Source: Stramenopiles sp. TOSAG23-3
Lineage: Eukaryota > Sar
Assembly (NCBI GenBank): GCA_900128585.1
Contig: LT642217.1
Coordinates: 1-32,456 of the forward strand
Direction: 5' to 3'
Length of the DNA stretch: 32,456 nt
Made by a program: the position numbers and the translations under genes. Numbering within the stretch: the first letter of the stretch is position 1; the number at the start of each line of letters is the position of its first letter. Shown one piece after another: positions 7,756 to 15,601 of this stretch. The notes below the pieces were generated by a model that saw only the letters and a list, made by a program, of their open reading frames with translations, was not told where the DNA came from and searched no databases.

Positions 7756-9126
7756 TTATTCTGGTAGTGGACCAATAGCTTTAATTTTCTTACATTTGGT
7801 TTTCGTTTGCCAGTATACTGCTGAAAAAGGACCATACAATGTACCATAATATATAATAGGATTTAAAACACTGGATCTTCCTGTTGATAAACCTAATGCG
7901 CTAAAAATGCTTACTATAAACAAAAATAATGCACTAAATCCAATTGCTATGCAAGGAAAGAGAGGTAACACTAGCAGTACAGACATTCCTAATTCTTTAG
8001 AAAAACGTGAAAACGAAAGTCTTGGACTAATTCTTTTGCAATCAAGGAAACATATTACAATAAAGGATATTGCAGCAAGTGTAATGCGAAGTAGCTCTAG
8101 ATGATGGATATGATTATCATTCATACCAAAGAACTTGAAGATGAAAAATTGGCCAATCCAAATAGAAATTAAAAGAATTATATGTATCTCCTTCATTTTT
8201 TCCTTACTTCGATGGAGAGAACCAACTAAAATTCCGGCACATATTCCAGTAATAAGCATAGAAGCTAACCCAGAAGAACCCACAAATCCCGCTATCCAGT
8301 GCAATGGTGTTGAAATACTATAAACAAAGCGACTATAGTTTTTAAAGTATGAGCTGTTGTAAATCAGACTGAAAATTATATTTACAATAATAACACAACA
8401 TAAAAGGCGGCTCATTTTATGTACACTACGACGCGAGATCCAATACTCAGTTGCTATGAACGTAATAAGTAGAGAATTTGTTACTTCGAAAATAAGATAT
8501 ATGAGGGATGGACCTACCACGTAGTCTTTATCAGTTTCAATAATGTCACATGATAGTATTTTATCCAGTCGGCTAAAATCCTTCAACGCAACATTTCCTT
8601 CTGTTGCAAGACTGGACTGCAATCTTGTAAGGTCTCCATAACCACTGTAAAAGTTACTGATCACTTTCTGATCTTCAATATTTTCGATACGACCAAATGG
8701 TCGTTCGTGAAATGCATTTCCAAGTTGCTTCCCTTGTGGCTCGAGGGAAATGAAGATGTGACATGTGCGTGAATCCTTACCAGCTCCAGCAAACGAAACA
8801 GTGCCAACTGTGAAATCGATATCTTGTTTAACATCATCTTTCAACCGTTGACTATCCCATATTTTTTGAACTGATGGGTCTGCGGCAACGCCGAATTGAA
8901 CAACAAAACCTGGAAGAACACGATACACAATCTGGTTGGAGAAGAAATCGGACTTTACAAGTTCCATGAAGCGCTCATAACCGATAGGAGCCCATTCTTT
9001 ATGCATGTTTATCGTAAAGCTTCCTGCAGTAGTCCGACATTGTACTTTCTGAGCGACAACAATAGAATGATGAACTTCGAAAAGAACAAAAATACTATAG
9101 AAAAAAGACCTCATCCTAAGCGTCAT
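7756..9126 (-). CDS. Secretory-pathway cyclophilin fused to a polytopic membrane domain
   Basis: The 456-residue protein has an N-terminal signal-like segment (about 6-25), then a cyclophilin-type peptidyl-prolyl isomerase domain (about 28-195). The catalytic-site region VYRVLPGFVVQFG (67-79) keeps the Arg, Phe and Gln equivalents of human cyclophilin A Arg55, Phe60 and Gln63. SFAGAG...TCHIFISL and PFGRI follow in order, then SGYGDL and a LDKI end typical of the secreted subgroup. The cyclosporin-contact Trp121 has no equivalent. From about 203 to 440 there are roughly seven hydrophobic segments (about 204-224, 239-257, 272-303, 314-333, 343-361, 379-412, 420-438) that I cannot assign to a family, ending in a short basic tail. 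The frame is continuous with no sign of a missed stop or intron, so this is one fused gene as written. Confidence 0.85.
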   Translation of the reverse strand: MTLRMRSFFYSIFVLFEVHHSIVVAQKVQCRTTAGSFTINMHKEWAPIGYERFMELVKSDFFSNQIVYRVLPGFVVQFGVAADPSVQKIWDSQRLKDDVKQDIDFTVGTVSFAGAGKDSRTCHIFISLEPQGKQLGNAFHERPFGRIENIEDQKVISNFYSGYGDLTRLQSSLATEGNVALKDFSRLDKILSCDIIETDKDYVVGPSLIYLIFEVTNSLLITFIATEYWISRRSVHKMSRLLCCVIIVNIIFSLIYNSSYFKNYSRFVYSISTPLHWIAGFVGSSGLASMLITGICAGILVGSLHRSKEKMKEIHIILLISIWIGQFFIFKFFGMNDNHIHHLELLRITLAAISFIVICFLDCKRISPRLSFSRFSKELGMSVLLVLPLFPCIAIGFSALFLFIVSIFSALGLSTGRSSVLNPIIYYGTLYGPFSAVYWQTKTKCKKIKAIGPLPE

Positions 9127-9488
9127 CCTAAAAGCAAAGAAATTATTTTATTTTTTTTTAACTTTTTTTTCGTCTTCTTGTTTTTTTTGAATAGATGTAG
9201 AATTTGAATTTAACAGCAAATTTTGACACGTGTCACGGTGTCAGTGCGAAAACTAGTACGAACCAACCTTGTATAACTGTAGTCAGTCATAGTACTAGTC
9301 TAGCCGAGCTCGAATAAGCTCAAAATATATTTGATTTACGCGTTGCAAGTTGCAACAAGGGACAAAAGAAGTGATGCAGTATTATCTTGGAAGGAAATAA
9401 ATACATCCATATATCTACAACATAAGCATAATGTGCGACAATTTTCTTACTCCTCCGTGCTTTATTACCTCAAGGTAATTAATATAAA
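9127..9488. promoter_or_regulatory. Divergent promoter region, cyclophilin / POP5
   Basis: This 362-bp spacer has a T-rich stretch (about 9144-9188), the perfect 12-nt palindrome TGACACGTGTCA at 9224-9235 (a G-box, CACGTG, with TGA arms), and further GTCA sites near 9238 and 9281. Nothing in it looks like a gene. Confidence 0.5.
9224..9235. promoter_or_regulatory. G-box palindrome TGACACGTGTCA
   Basis: A perfect 12-nt palindrome with a CACGTG core, the classical target shape of bHLH or bZIP dimers, placed between divergent genes. The factor and function are inferred only from shape. Confidence 0.5.
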
Positions 9489-9935
9489 ATGGTACGCTTT
9501 AAGAATCGATATATTACAGCTCTGTTAAAATGGGACAAAAACACTAGCGTACCCCACGTTACGCCAAAGTATTTGAGTGATGCACTGTTGGAATCAATTT
9601 CTTGTAACTTTGGAGAACATGGGTTAGGCGTTGTCCTTGATTCCTTACAGGTGAAATTTTACTGTGAACATTTAGGTTTGATAGTTGTTCGTGTCTGCCG
9701 AGACTTTGTAAAAGAGTGTCACGCGGCTTTAAACTTTATCTCTTCTTTGAAAGAAACTTCTGTATCGATTACTGTACTAGCTACGTCTGGATCAATAATG
9801 TCATGTCGTAAATCTTCTCTGAAAATCTATGATTTTTTGGAGCAATCTTCTGTGGTTAGGATGAAATCTACAGAGAAAACAGAAGAACAGGAAGTTGACT
9901 CCAATAGAGCGTTCCTCGCAAATCTTCGACAGTAG
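9489..9935 (+). CDS. POP5: RNase P/MRP protein subunit POP5
   Basis: The 148-residue protein begins MVRFKNRYI, the diagnostic start of the Pop5/Rpp14 family, and continues with the family's alpha-beta fold: a helix with DALLESISCNFGEHGLG, then VKFYCEHLGLIVVRVCRDF (about 55-73) and SGSIMSCRKSSLKIYDF (about 100-117), which correspond to the RYLN..TGIVLLRCRKEF and GTIRTCQKFLI segments of the human protein. POP5 is a core protein of the ribonucleoproteins that mature tRNA 5' ends (RNase P) and cut pre-rRNA (RNase MRP). The length is close to the human 163 residues. The C-terminal 30 residues are charged and probably disordered. It converges on the alpha/beta hydrolase gene. Confidence 0.93.
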   Translation: MVRFKNRYITALLKWDKNTSVPHVTPKYLSDALLESISCNFGEHGLGVVLDSLQVKFYCEHLGLIVVRVCRDFVKECHAALNFISSLKETSVSITVLATSGSIMSCRKSSLKIYDFLEQSSVVRMKSTEKTEEQEVDSNRAFLANLRQ

Positions 9936-10077
9936 CATATACTTTCCTGTATAAATTTCACTACTGGGTAATAATTGAAACTGATAAAATAAACTAATAA
10001 AGTGCATCTTTTAATGTTACATAAAGTTTGTTTCTCTTATATTGTCTGTTCCAGTGTTAACCTTTCATCAGCTTTTC

Positions 10078-11085
10078 CTAAGAGATTCTTTGAATAACAT
10101 TAGCTACAACTGTAGCTGATGCCACAGGAGATTCCATTGGAATAAAATGACCAGAATTTATTCCTACAAATGAACCTTTTAAGGAATTTGACATACTTTT
10201 ATAGATTCCCGTTGTATTTATATCTTTCAGATTTGGATAATGAACCGCTAATTGGTCTAAGTGAACACTATTCCTCCCTGCAACTACTGTAACAGGACAT
10301 GTGATTTCAGAAAGATTTTCCCATATTTTTAACATCGTTATATCAGAACTGTATATATTAGCCTCAAAACGAGGGTCACAATGAAGTTTTGCTAATAGCT
10401 TGCCTGCTTCCCCAGGCACTTTAGTGATGTGAAACCCACCTTCAACATAGCATTTCAAGGCTGCCTTATCCCAGTTTTGAAAAACACTTTTGGATGAGAA
10501 ATATTCTATTAATTCTGTCTGAAAATCCTTTAGAGTTGCATTTTTTTTAGAAGTGAATGAACCTCTACGATTTTTTGCGCTTCTTGCTAACGGGGATTGT
10601 TTTAGTTGTGATAATAAAAATTCCATAGCAGGTGTCATTGGTGAAGGTCGAGGGGGGAAAACTATTGGTTCAAATAGTACAAGCTCTGAAAATGTCCCAG
10701 GCTGTTGTAATTCTGAAAGTAACAGCGCAGTAGCACCCATACTGTGTCCTACACCAACTGTAGTAGGTTGTTTTTTACTTATAAAGTCATTAGCTTCAAG
10801 TTTATTATGAACGCTAGAAATATCCTGAGAAAAAATAGACCAATCAACAGTATCATTGGAAACTGCATAATCTTTTTTTTCTAAACTATTGGAACCATGT
10901 CCAGTAAAGTCAAATGCGGTTACTTCAACCTCTCCCATATCAGAGAAAACTACGTTATTTTGATTTAACTGAGATGAAAGGGCTGAAATAAACGGCACCC
11001 ATACTTCTTTGCAAAACCCAGTTGCATGACACAGTAAGACTGAGACATCGTTAGCAGTAGCGTTGGTAAAAGTTTTTCTCAGCAT
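10078..11085 (-). CDS. Alpha/beta hydrolase
   Basis: The 335-residue protein is an alpha/beta-hydrolase-fold enzyme of unknown substrate. The oxyanion-hole region is HATGF (20-24), an early strand carries FDFTGHG (59-64), the nucleophile elbow is GHSMG (113-117) with Ser115, and the likely catalytic His is H313 in SGHFIPME. An acid is expected after the strand VTVVAGRN (near 265-285), but I cannot fix which residue it is. Residues about 140-205 form the lid insertion, which is rich in Ser/Lys. There is no signal peptide, so a cytosolic location is likely. The ATG at 11085 is the first in frame. It is divergent from the METTL21-like gene. Confidence 0.88.
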   Translation of the reverse strand: MLRKTFTNATANDVSVLLCHATGFCKEVWVPFISALSSQLNQNNVVFSDMGEVEVTAFDFTGHGSNSLEKKDYAVSNDTVDWSIFSQDISSVHNKLEANDFISKKQPTTVGVGHSMGATALLLSELQQPGTFSELVLFEPIVFPPRPSPMTPAMEFLLSQLKQSPLARSAKNRRGSFTSKKNATLKDFQTELIEYFSSKSVFQNWDKAALKCYVEGGFHITKVPGEAGKLLAKLHCDPRFEANIYSSDITMLKIWENLSEITCPVTVVAGRNSVHLDQLAVHYPNLKDINTTGIYKSMSNSLKGSFVGINSGHFIPMESPVASATVVANVIQRIS

Positions 11086-11342
11086 TAAAGCTGAGGGAAG
11101 TAAAATGAGAAGATGTTAAGGTAGAACATAAATTGGACGGAAAAGCGAAGCAAGCCGACAACAATATTGACGATGACCAGTGAGTTGACATCAAGAATGA
11201 AATTTTTGACATGATGTCATCGCTGTCAGGACATCAAACATTCAGTTCAGCCTCAGCCATACATTCACCTACAGGTACTATATTAACTGTAACCGATTGC
11301 GTTATGCTTCCCTATTGAATAGTTAGTCATTGGTTTGGCCTC
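11086..11342. promoter_or_regulatory. Divergent promoter region, hydrolase / METTL21-like
   Basis: This 257-bp spacer contains the 13-mer TGAGTTGACATCA (11181-11193, identical to 6739-6751), the inverted GACATGATGTC near 11208-11218 and a further GGACATCA near 11229, giving three GACATCA-like sites within about 50 bp. Confidence 0.5.
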
Positions 11343-12551
11343 ATGATGGACGATAAATTCCCTACCATCCTTTCAGATAAAAATGAAGGCTCTTTACTGA
11401 AATCACCGTTAAAGACGAGGCTCTTGGAACCGTTCAAGTTCCATGGGGATATTGGACAAGAAATACAGATTCACGAAGCAATTGGCCACGCTGAAAAGTT
11501 AACGACTCTTTGGTCGTGTGCCCCTACTATGGCAAATATGATTGCTATGCATTCATCGTTTCCTAAAGGATATTGGCGTGGTTGCAAAGTTCTCGAGCTA
11601 GGATCTGGCGTTGGTTTGCTTGGTATTGCAGCTGCTGTGCTTGGTGCACACGTCACCCTTACAGAGTTGCCAGATTCTGAAGCTGGTCGTTTAGAACTTT
11701 TGCAGCTAAATGTAGTAGCCAATAGAGTAGCTATAGACAGAGCAGGGGGTAGTATATGTATTGAAGGTTTAGATTGGAAAGATGATTCTCTTTGGAAAGA
11801 TATTGCAAAACGTGGTTATGATGTAGTTTTAGGAGCAGATCTTGTTTATGGCAACGATGATGTATGGAGTGCTCTGATTGGATTATTATGTGAACTTAGT
11901 GCTATAAGTCCATCAAACAGGAACATTAAAATTCCTAAAATATATTCAAAAACAATTGATGTGAATTTAAAAGCTGTTACTTGTGCTGAAGTGGCCACTG
12001 ATGCTATAAACAAAGTAGAAGAACATACAATAATATCTACTAAGTTTAAAAGAAGTTTACTCGCGAAACATCCTGGTATTTATTACCCCAAGTCTAATAG
12101 TCGTGATAATGAAGAATGTGTAGTTGGAAAACACTTTCATAATGTTCATCGTCGTCGCCAGAGTCTAGACGTTGATGAAAGAATACTACAGAATGATAAA
12201 TTAAATAGTAATTGGCTAGCTTCTAAACATACTTTTGAGGAGGCGCCATCGGCTGCTGAATGCAAAGCTCAAACAAATACAGAGCCTTTGATATTATTTG
12301 GCTTCGAACATCGTCCTGGGCGCTTCCCATGGTCTTCGCCCTCGTGTAGTTTACCTGGACTAGAAAATGTGGCATTTTTCTCACGTTTAGCCATGTGCTT
12401 TAACATTGATCAATTTGAGCCAATTTGTCCAGTAGAGAAATTTGGTTTTTGGCCTTCAAATGTATCTGTTTTCAAGTTAACATGGCGTTGGAAAAATCTT
12501 CATTTAAGTGAAAGTTCCAAGGGAAAGCGTCAGAATAAATTGAAACAATAG
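11343..12551 (+). CDS. METTL21/Methyltransf_16-type protein methyltransferase
   Basis: The 402-residue protein is a seven-beta-strand SAM-dependent methyltransferase of the family that mostly methylates lysine in chaperones and translation factors. Motif I is VLELGSGVGLLGIAAAVLGA (83-102), followed by TLTELPD (106-111, the usual acidic ribose-binding position). The post-II motif is VVLGADLVYGND (161-172), matching the family's D-x-V-Y. The upstream helix LWSCAPTMANMI corresponds to the usual LWpaa..L segment. Between about 185 and 305 lies a polar, poorly conserved-looking insertion, after which the fold resumes with LILFGFEHRPGRFPW. Family members are usually 200-300 residues, so the insertion accounts for the extra length. 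The substrate cannot be predicted. The gene is followed in tandem on the same strand by the tetraspan protein. Confidence 0.82.
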   Translation: MMDDKFPTILSDKNEGSLLKSPLKTRLLEPFKFHGDIGQEIQIHEAIGHAEKLTTLWSCAPTMANMIAMHSSFPKGYWRGCKVLELGSGVGLLGIAAAVLGAHVTLTELPDSEAGRLELLQLNVVANRVAIDRAGGSICIEGLDWKDDSLWKDIAKRGYDVVLGADLVYGNDDVWSALIGLLCELSAISPSNRNIKIPKIYSKTIDVNLKAVTCAEVATDAINKVEEHTIISTKFKRSLLAKHPGIYYPKSNSRDNEECVVGKHFHNVHRRRQSLDVDERILQNDKLNSNWLASKHTFEEAPSAAECKAQTNTEPLILFGFEHRPGRFPWSSPSCSLPGLENVAFFSRLAMCFNIDQFEPICPVEKFGFWPSNVSVFKLTWRWKNLHLSESSKGKRQNKLKQ

Positions 12552-12638
12552 TAGTAATTGAAATTAATAATTTAATAGTTAGTATGGTAAATAATAAAAT
12601 AAACACGAAATATCAATCGGCAAATTTTCGGTCATTTC

Positions 12639-12664
12639 TTTTTTTTTTTTTTTTTTTTTTTTTT
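12639..12664. repeat. Poly-T tract (26 T)
   Basis: An uninterrupted run of 26 T lies between the METTL21-like gene and the downstream tetraspan gene, just after CGGTCA (12629-12634). It may act as a nucleosome-depleted poly(dA:dT) promoter element for the downstream gene. Its exact length is prone to sequencing error. Confidence 0.8.
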
Positions 12665-12840
12665 GATAAAAATCAAACGGAACTTGTATACTACTAGGAA
12701 ATGTAACTGTTTTGAATTAATCAAGAGTGTACGGGTAATACGGTAGCAAGTACAAGGTTAGATTAGAATAAATAGTCCAACCCTTTTTCTTTATTTTGAA
12801 AAGTAGTGACTGGTTGCTCTGCATAGTGTTGAATCTGGAA

Positions 12841-14103
12841 ATGGATTCACGAGATAAAGAGGAGCTTCGCCCGAGCGTGGGGGTTGAAATGAACGGGGAC
12901 TACAACTCAAATCATGGCCGAACTAAAACAGGAAAAAAAAAGAAAGCTTCAAACCGACGAACTGCAATGAATAACCGTTTCAGACATTCAATTGGGACTG
13001 CAGATTCTCTTAGAGGACGTTCTACTCGAGTTTCATTAACTTCACGTCAAATAGCTAAAGGAACAATTTTAAAAATGGCAAGTATCCAGTGCTCATTATT
13101 GACAGTTCTTTTATTTTGCGTTTTACTTCTCGAGTTCAAAGTTGGAAAGGTCCAACAGGCTGATGAATTCAAGTATACATGCGGAGGTCCATCATTTTTG
13201 GTATTGCTTATATTTAAGGTGCTTTCGACGCTTTCAGTAACTCTACTTGTTGCATACCAACGTCAAGTTTGGATTGCAACAGGTTGGACTGTAACTCGAG
13301 GCCACGTTCGTTCTAATGCTGTACTGAGTGCCTTTGATTTAGCTATGAGCTTCTGGTTATTATTATCAATGACTGGGAAATGTTGGAGCACGTCTACCTT
13401 TTATGTATTTACATTTGCAATTCTTATATTTATGATTATTGCTTCAATAGGTTATATTCGATTTCTACTTCTGCTCTATAGACGATCTCAGTTGGAAAAA
13501 GCTCACGCGGACACTGCTGGTGGTTATGGCGATGGGACTGGTGATATGCATTCCGTTGTACCAGGAAATAGAGGAGATACTATTGACGATATTGAGGAAG
13601 GTAATATTGATACAGCAGGCGACAAATATGGAATGGATCCATCAATATCTAATACTACTTGGGGGAGTAGTGCAGTAGTTAGTGGGAATGATGCTGAAAG
13701 TTCCAGTATTTGGGACAATACAACCCCTGCTAATATTTCTAGTATAGGAAGTTCTGGAATGACACCAGAATTATTTTCACAATATTGGGAAAGCCTTCCA
13801 CAAAGTGGTGCATTTGATTGTGCTGTAGATCGTGTTCCATCAGTAATTCAACTACAAGAACATCTGAACAGAAGAGGTTTCAGTGTAATGGCATCTGGAG
13901 TAGTTAATAATACACTAAAGTTATATTTTTCAGGTGAAAATACAACACAACATGCTGCCCCAGTAATGTTTTTTGGGGAATTAGTATTAGAAACATCCAC
14001 AATGAAACTTGGAGTTAAGTTTAAGTGTGATTCACCGGAAGAAACAAAGCAGTTTGTGCAACGTTTGCAGTTGAGGGATCTCTTTTTTTCTGCTTCAGGG
14101 TGA
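12841..14103 (+). CDS. Four-span membrane protein with a beta-adaptin-appendage-like C-terminal domain
   Basis: I choose the ATG at 12841, giving 420 residues; the open frame extends further upstream without another ATG. Residues 1-78 are hydrophilic and basic. Four hydrophobic segments follow (about 80-100, 117-138, 161-180, 185-211), with short loops. Residues 215-305 are an acidic, Gly/Ser/Thr-rich linker. Residues about 307-415 resemble the platform subdomain of beta-adaptin appendages: ELFSQYWESLP (310-320) aligns with the F-x-x-x-W-x-x-(I/L)-P motif holding beta2-adaptin Trp841, then a helix VPSVIQLQEHLNRRGF, strands through LKLYF, FFGELVLET (377-385) and VKFKCDSPEETKQFV (392-406). The β-appendage platform binds endocytic accessory proteins, so a role linking a membrane protein to trafficking machinery is a reasonable inference. 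Membrane topology is clear; the appendage call is by pattern only. Confidence 0.8.
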   Translation: MDSRDKEELRPSVGVEMNGDYNSNHGRTKTGKKKKASNRRTAMNNRFRHSIGTADSLRGRSTRVSLTSRQIAKGTILKMASIQCSLLTVLLFCVLLLEFKVGKVQQADEFKYTCGGPSFLVLLIFKVLSTLSVTLLVAYQRQVWIATGWTVTRGHVRSNAVLSAFDLAMSFWLLLSMTGKCWSTSTFYVFTFAILIFMIIASIGYIRFLLLLYRRSQLEKAHADTAGGYGDGTGDMHSVVPGNRGDTIDDIEEGNIDTAGDKYGMDPSISNTTWGSSAVVSGNDAESSSIWDNTTPANISSIGSSGMTPELFSQYWESLPQSGAFDCAVDRVPSVIQLQEHLNRRGFSVMASGVVNNTLKLYFSGENTTQHAAPVMFFGELVLETSTMKLGVKFKCDSPEETKQFVQRLQLRDLFFSASG

Positions 14104-14165
14104 AATATATCAAAAAAATAAATATTTGATCAAAAAAATTATTTTATTTTCACACAAAAAAAATT

Positions 14166-15284
14166 TCATACTTTTCTTTCATCATTGGATAAATTCCAAG
14201 CATTTTGAACCATTTGTATAAATTCGTCGTCAGAATCCATACTGTTGCTCATATCACGGTAATAATCAGCAAATTCACTCTTAGTAACTTGACCATCGTG
14301 ATTACCAGTAGCACCTTCCCAGACGGTAGTCATATTTGCTAACACATCTTTCTCTGATAATGAACCAGATAATACACTTGGGTGTTTGCTTGCATCAAAT
14401 GTATTCAAAAGATCCTCAACGCTAATTATCCCATCGCCAGTCTTATCTAACTTTGAGAACGCTTTGCCAACTACATTCAACCGTGGTGTGCTCATAGGAC
14501 CGCGTATTACTGCAAGAAATTCAGTAAAGTCAATAAATCCATTACGGTCTCTGTCAAAGGCGTTGAATAACTCATCATAATGCGTTGGCTCAAGTTCAAT
14601 ACCATAGTCCATCAAACCCCATTTAAATTCATCTTTAGAGAGTTTGCCGTCTCCAGAATCATCGAAACACCTGAGCATACGTGTTAACGAACGAACTCCA
14701 TCTGAACCACTACGTTTTAGTATCAATTTTCGGACATCCTCGACTACCTTTGGCATGCCTGGTAAAGAAGATAAAACATCAGTAGTAAATGCACTTGGAA
14801 CAGTTCGGTTCATCATGATAGTTTGCTCGGTTCGGTATCGAGCCTGGCGCATCACGGGGGTTTCTTGAGTCCAACGTCTCCTGTAGTCATTTAATTCGTT
14901 GTTTCCCAGTGCAGGTTTTTCTTTAAAAACTGTACTAAACTCGTTTTTTTTGCCCTTTCCATAAGTTGATTTACTCAGTGGTTTCCAATTCTTTTCACTT
15001 TGCCTGTTATCAAAGTTAACGATATTGTCATAATTTATATCAGCGGACTTCTCCTCCGGGATACCTCCACCAAATGAATTAAGAACTTGGCCTGTCGCAT
15101 CAAGCTGCTGTAACTGTGTCGTACTTTGCCAAGCTGGATCAGATGCAGCTTTTCCTACTTTCATAAAATACGATGGTTCATTACGTGCCTCCACGAAGTT
15201 GCCACCTAGAGTCTTTGCGCTATAGTTGTTGCGACCTCCACGAAGACTATTTGCTCCAAGATGATTAGCATGGCGACCTGGCAT
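14166..15284 (-). CDS. Calyphosin-like EF-hand protein, probably flagellar
   Basis: The 372-residue protein has an N-terminal basic, Gly/Asn-rich region (1-175) without a recognised domain and a C-terminal calyphosin-like module (about 190-372). Three EF-hand loops are canonical: DDSGDGKLSKDE (208-219), DRDRNGFIDFTE (244-255) and DKTGDGIISVED (280-291, with a terminal Asp). The fourth, around 326-337 (ending HDGQVTKSE), lacks the first acidic ligand, as in calyphosins. The SLTRMLRCFDD start, KWGLMDYGIEL, and the DDEFIQMVQNAWNL end match the calyphosin/CAPSL layout. Family members are calcium sensors often associated with cilia. The N-terminal extension is longer than in animal calyphosin. It converges tightly (62 bp) with the tetraspan gene. 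Confidence 0.85.
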   Translation of the reverse strand: MPGRHANHLGANSLRGGRNNYSAKTLGGNFVEARNEPSYFMKVGKAASDPAWQSTTQLQQLDATGQVLNSFGGGIPEEKSADINYDNIVNFDNRQSEKNWKPLSKSTYGKGKKNEFSTVFKEKPALGNNELNDYRRRWTQETPVMRQARYRTEQTIMMNRTVPSAFTTDVLSSLPGMPKVVEDVRKLILKRSGSDGVRSLTRMLRCFDDSGDGKLSKDEFKWGLMDYGIELEPTHYDELFNAFDRDRNGFIDFTEFLAVIRGPMSTPRLNVVGKAFSKLDKTGDGIISVEDLLNTFDASKHPSVLSGSLSEKDVLANMTTVWEGATGNHDGQVTKSEFADYYRDMSNSMDSDDEFIQMVQNAWNLSNDERKV

Positions 15285-15601
15285 TATCCAATTAATATGT
15301 TGGTGTAGTATCTATTCAAAGTTGTGACTCGACCTTTTCTTTCTTTTGACCGTAACGTTTTTATTCGGGCGGTGGCGCAAACCTGTTTTGGCTTCGACGG
15401 TCAATATTATGATTATTGGGAAATAATTCGGTTGACTTGAAGGACAATATTCTCTCATTCGATTCTATTCGACACCTTCATAAAATAAAGCTACTCTCAA
15501 GTGTATCGGCGCCTGCAAACTACTTGATGTCTAAGTTTTTTCTCTACTCTATGCGATTCTGAACAAATTAGGTATTACTTAGCTTGTGAGATTTTAGTTC
15601 C
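15285..15601. promoter_or_regulatory. Divergent promoter region, EF-hand / TAF2
   Basis: This 317-bp spacer contains an inverted pair TTGACCGT (15346-15353) and ACGGTCAA (15397-15404) separated by 43 bp, plus CGGTTGAC near 15430. These share the CGGTCA/TGACCG core found in several other spacers. No gene is seen. Confidence 0.5.

Noticed and set aside
9331-9528. Small plus-strand open frame overlapping the POP5 start
   Set aside because: It overlaps POP5 in another frame, has no recognisable composition and lies mostly in the promoter spacer.
12639-12664. Poly-T tract as the tail of a retroposed element
   Set aside because: No target-site duplication or element body is visible next to it; a promoter poly(dA:dT) tract is simpler.
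12796-12840. Upstream extension of the tetraspan protein from a TTG codon
   Set aside because: Non-ATG start is not expected in a nuclear gene and the ATG at 12841 precedes all recognisable parts. The same reasoning set the starts at 21279, 22649 and 20980.
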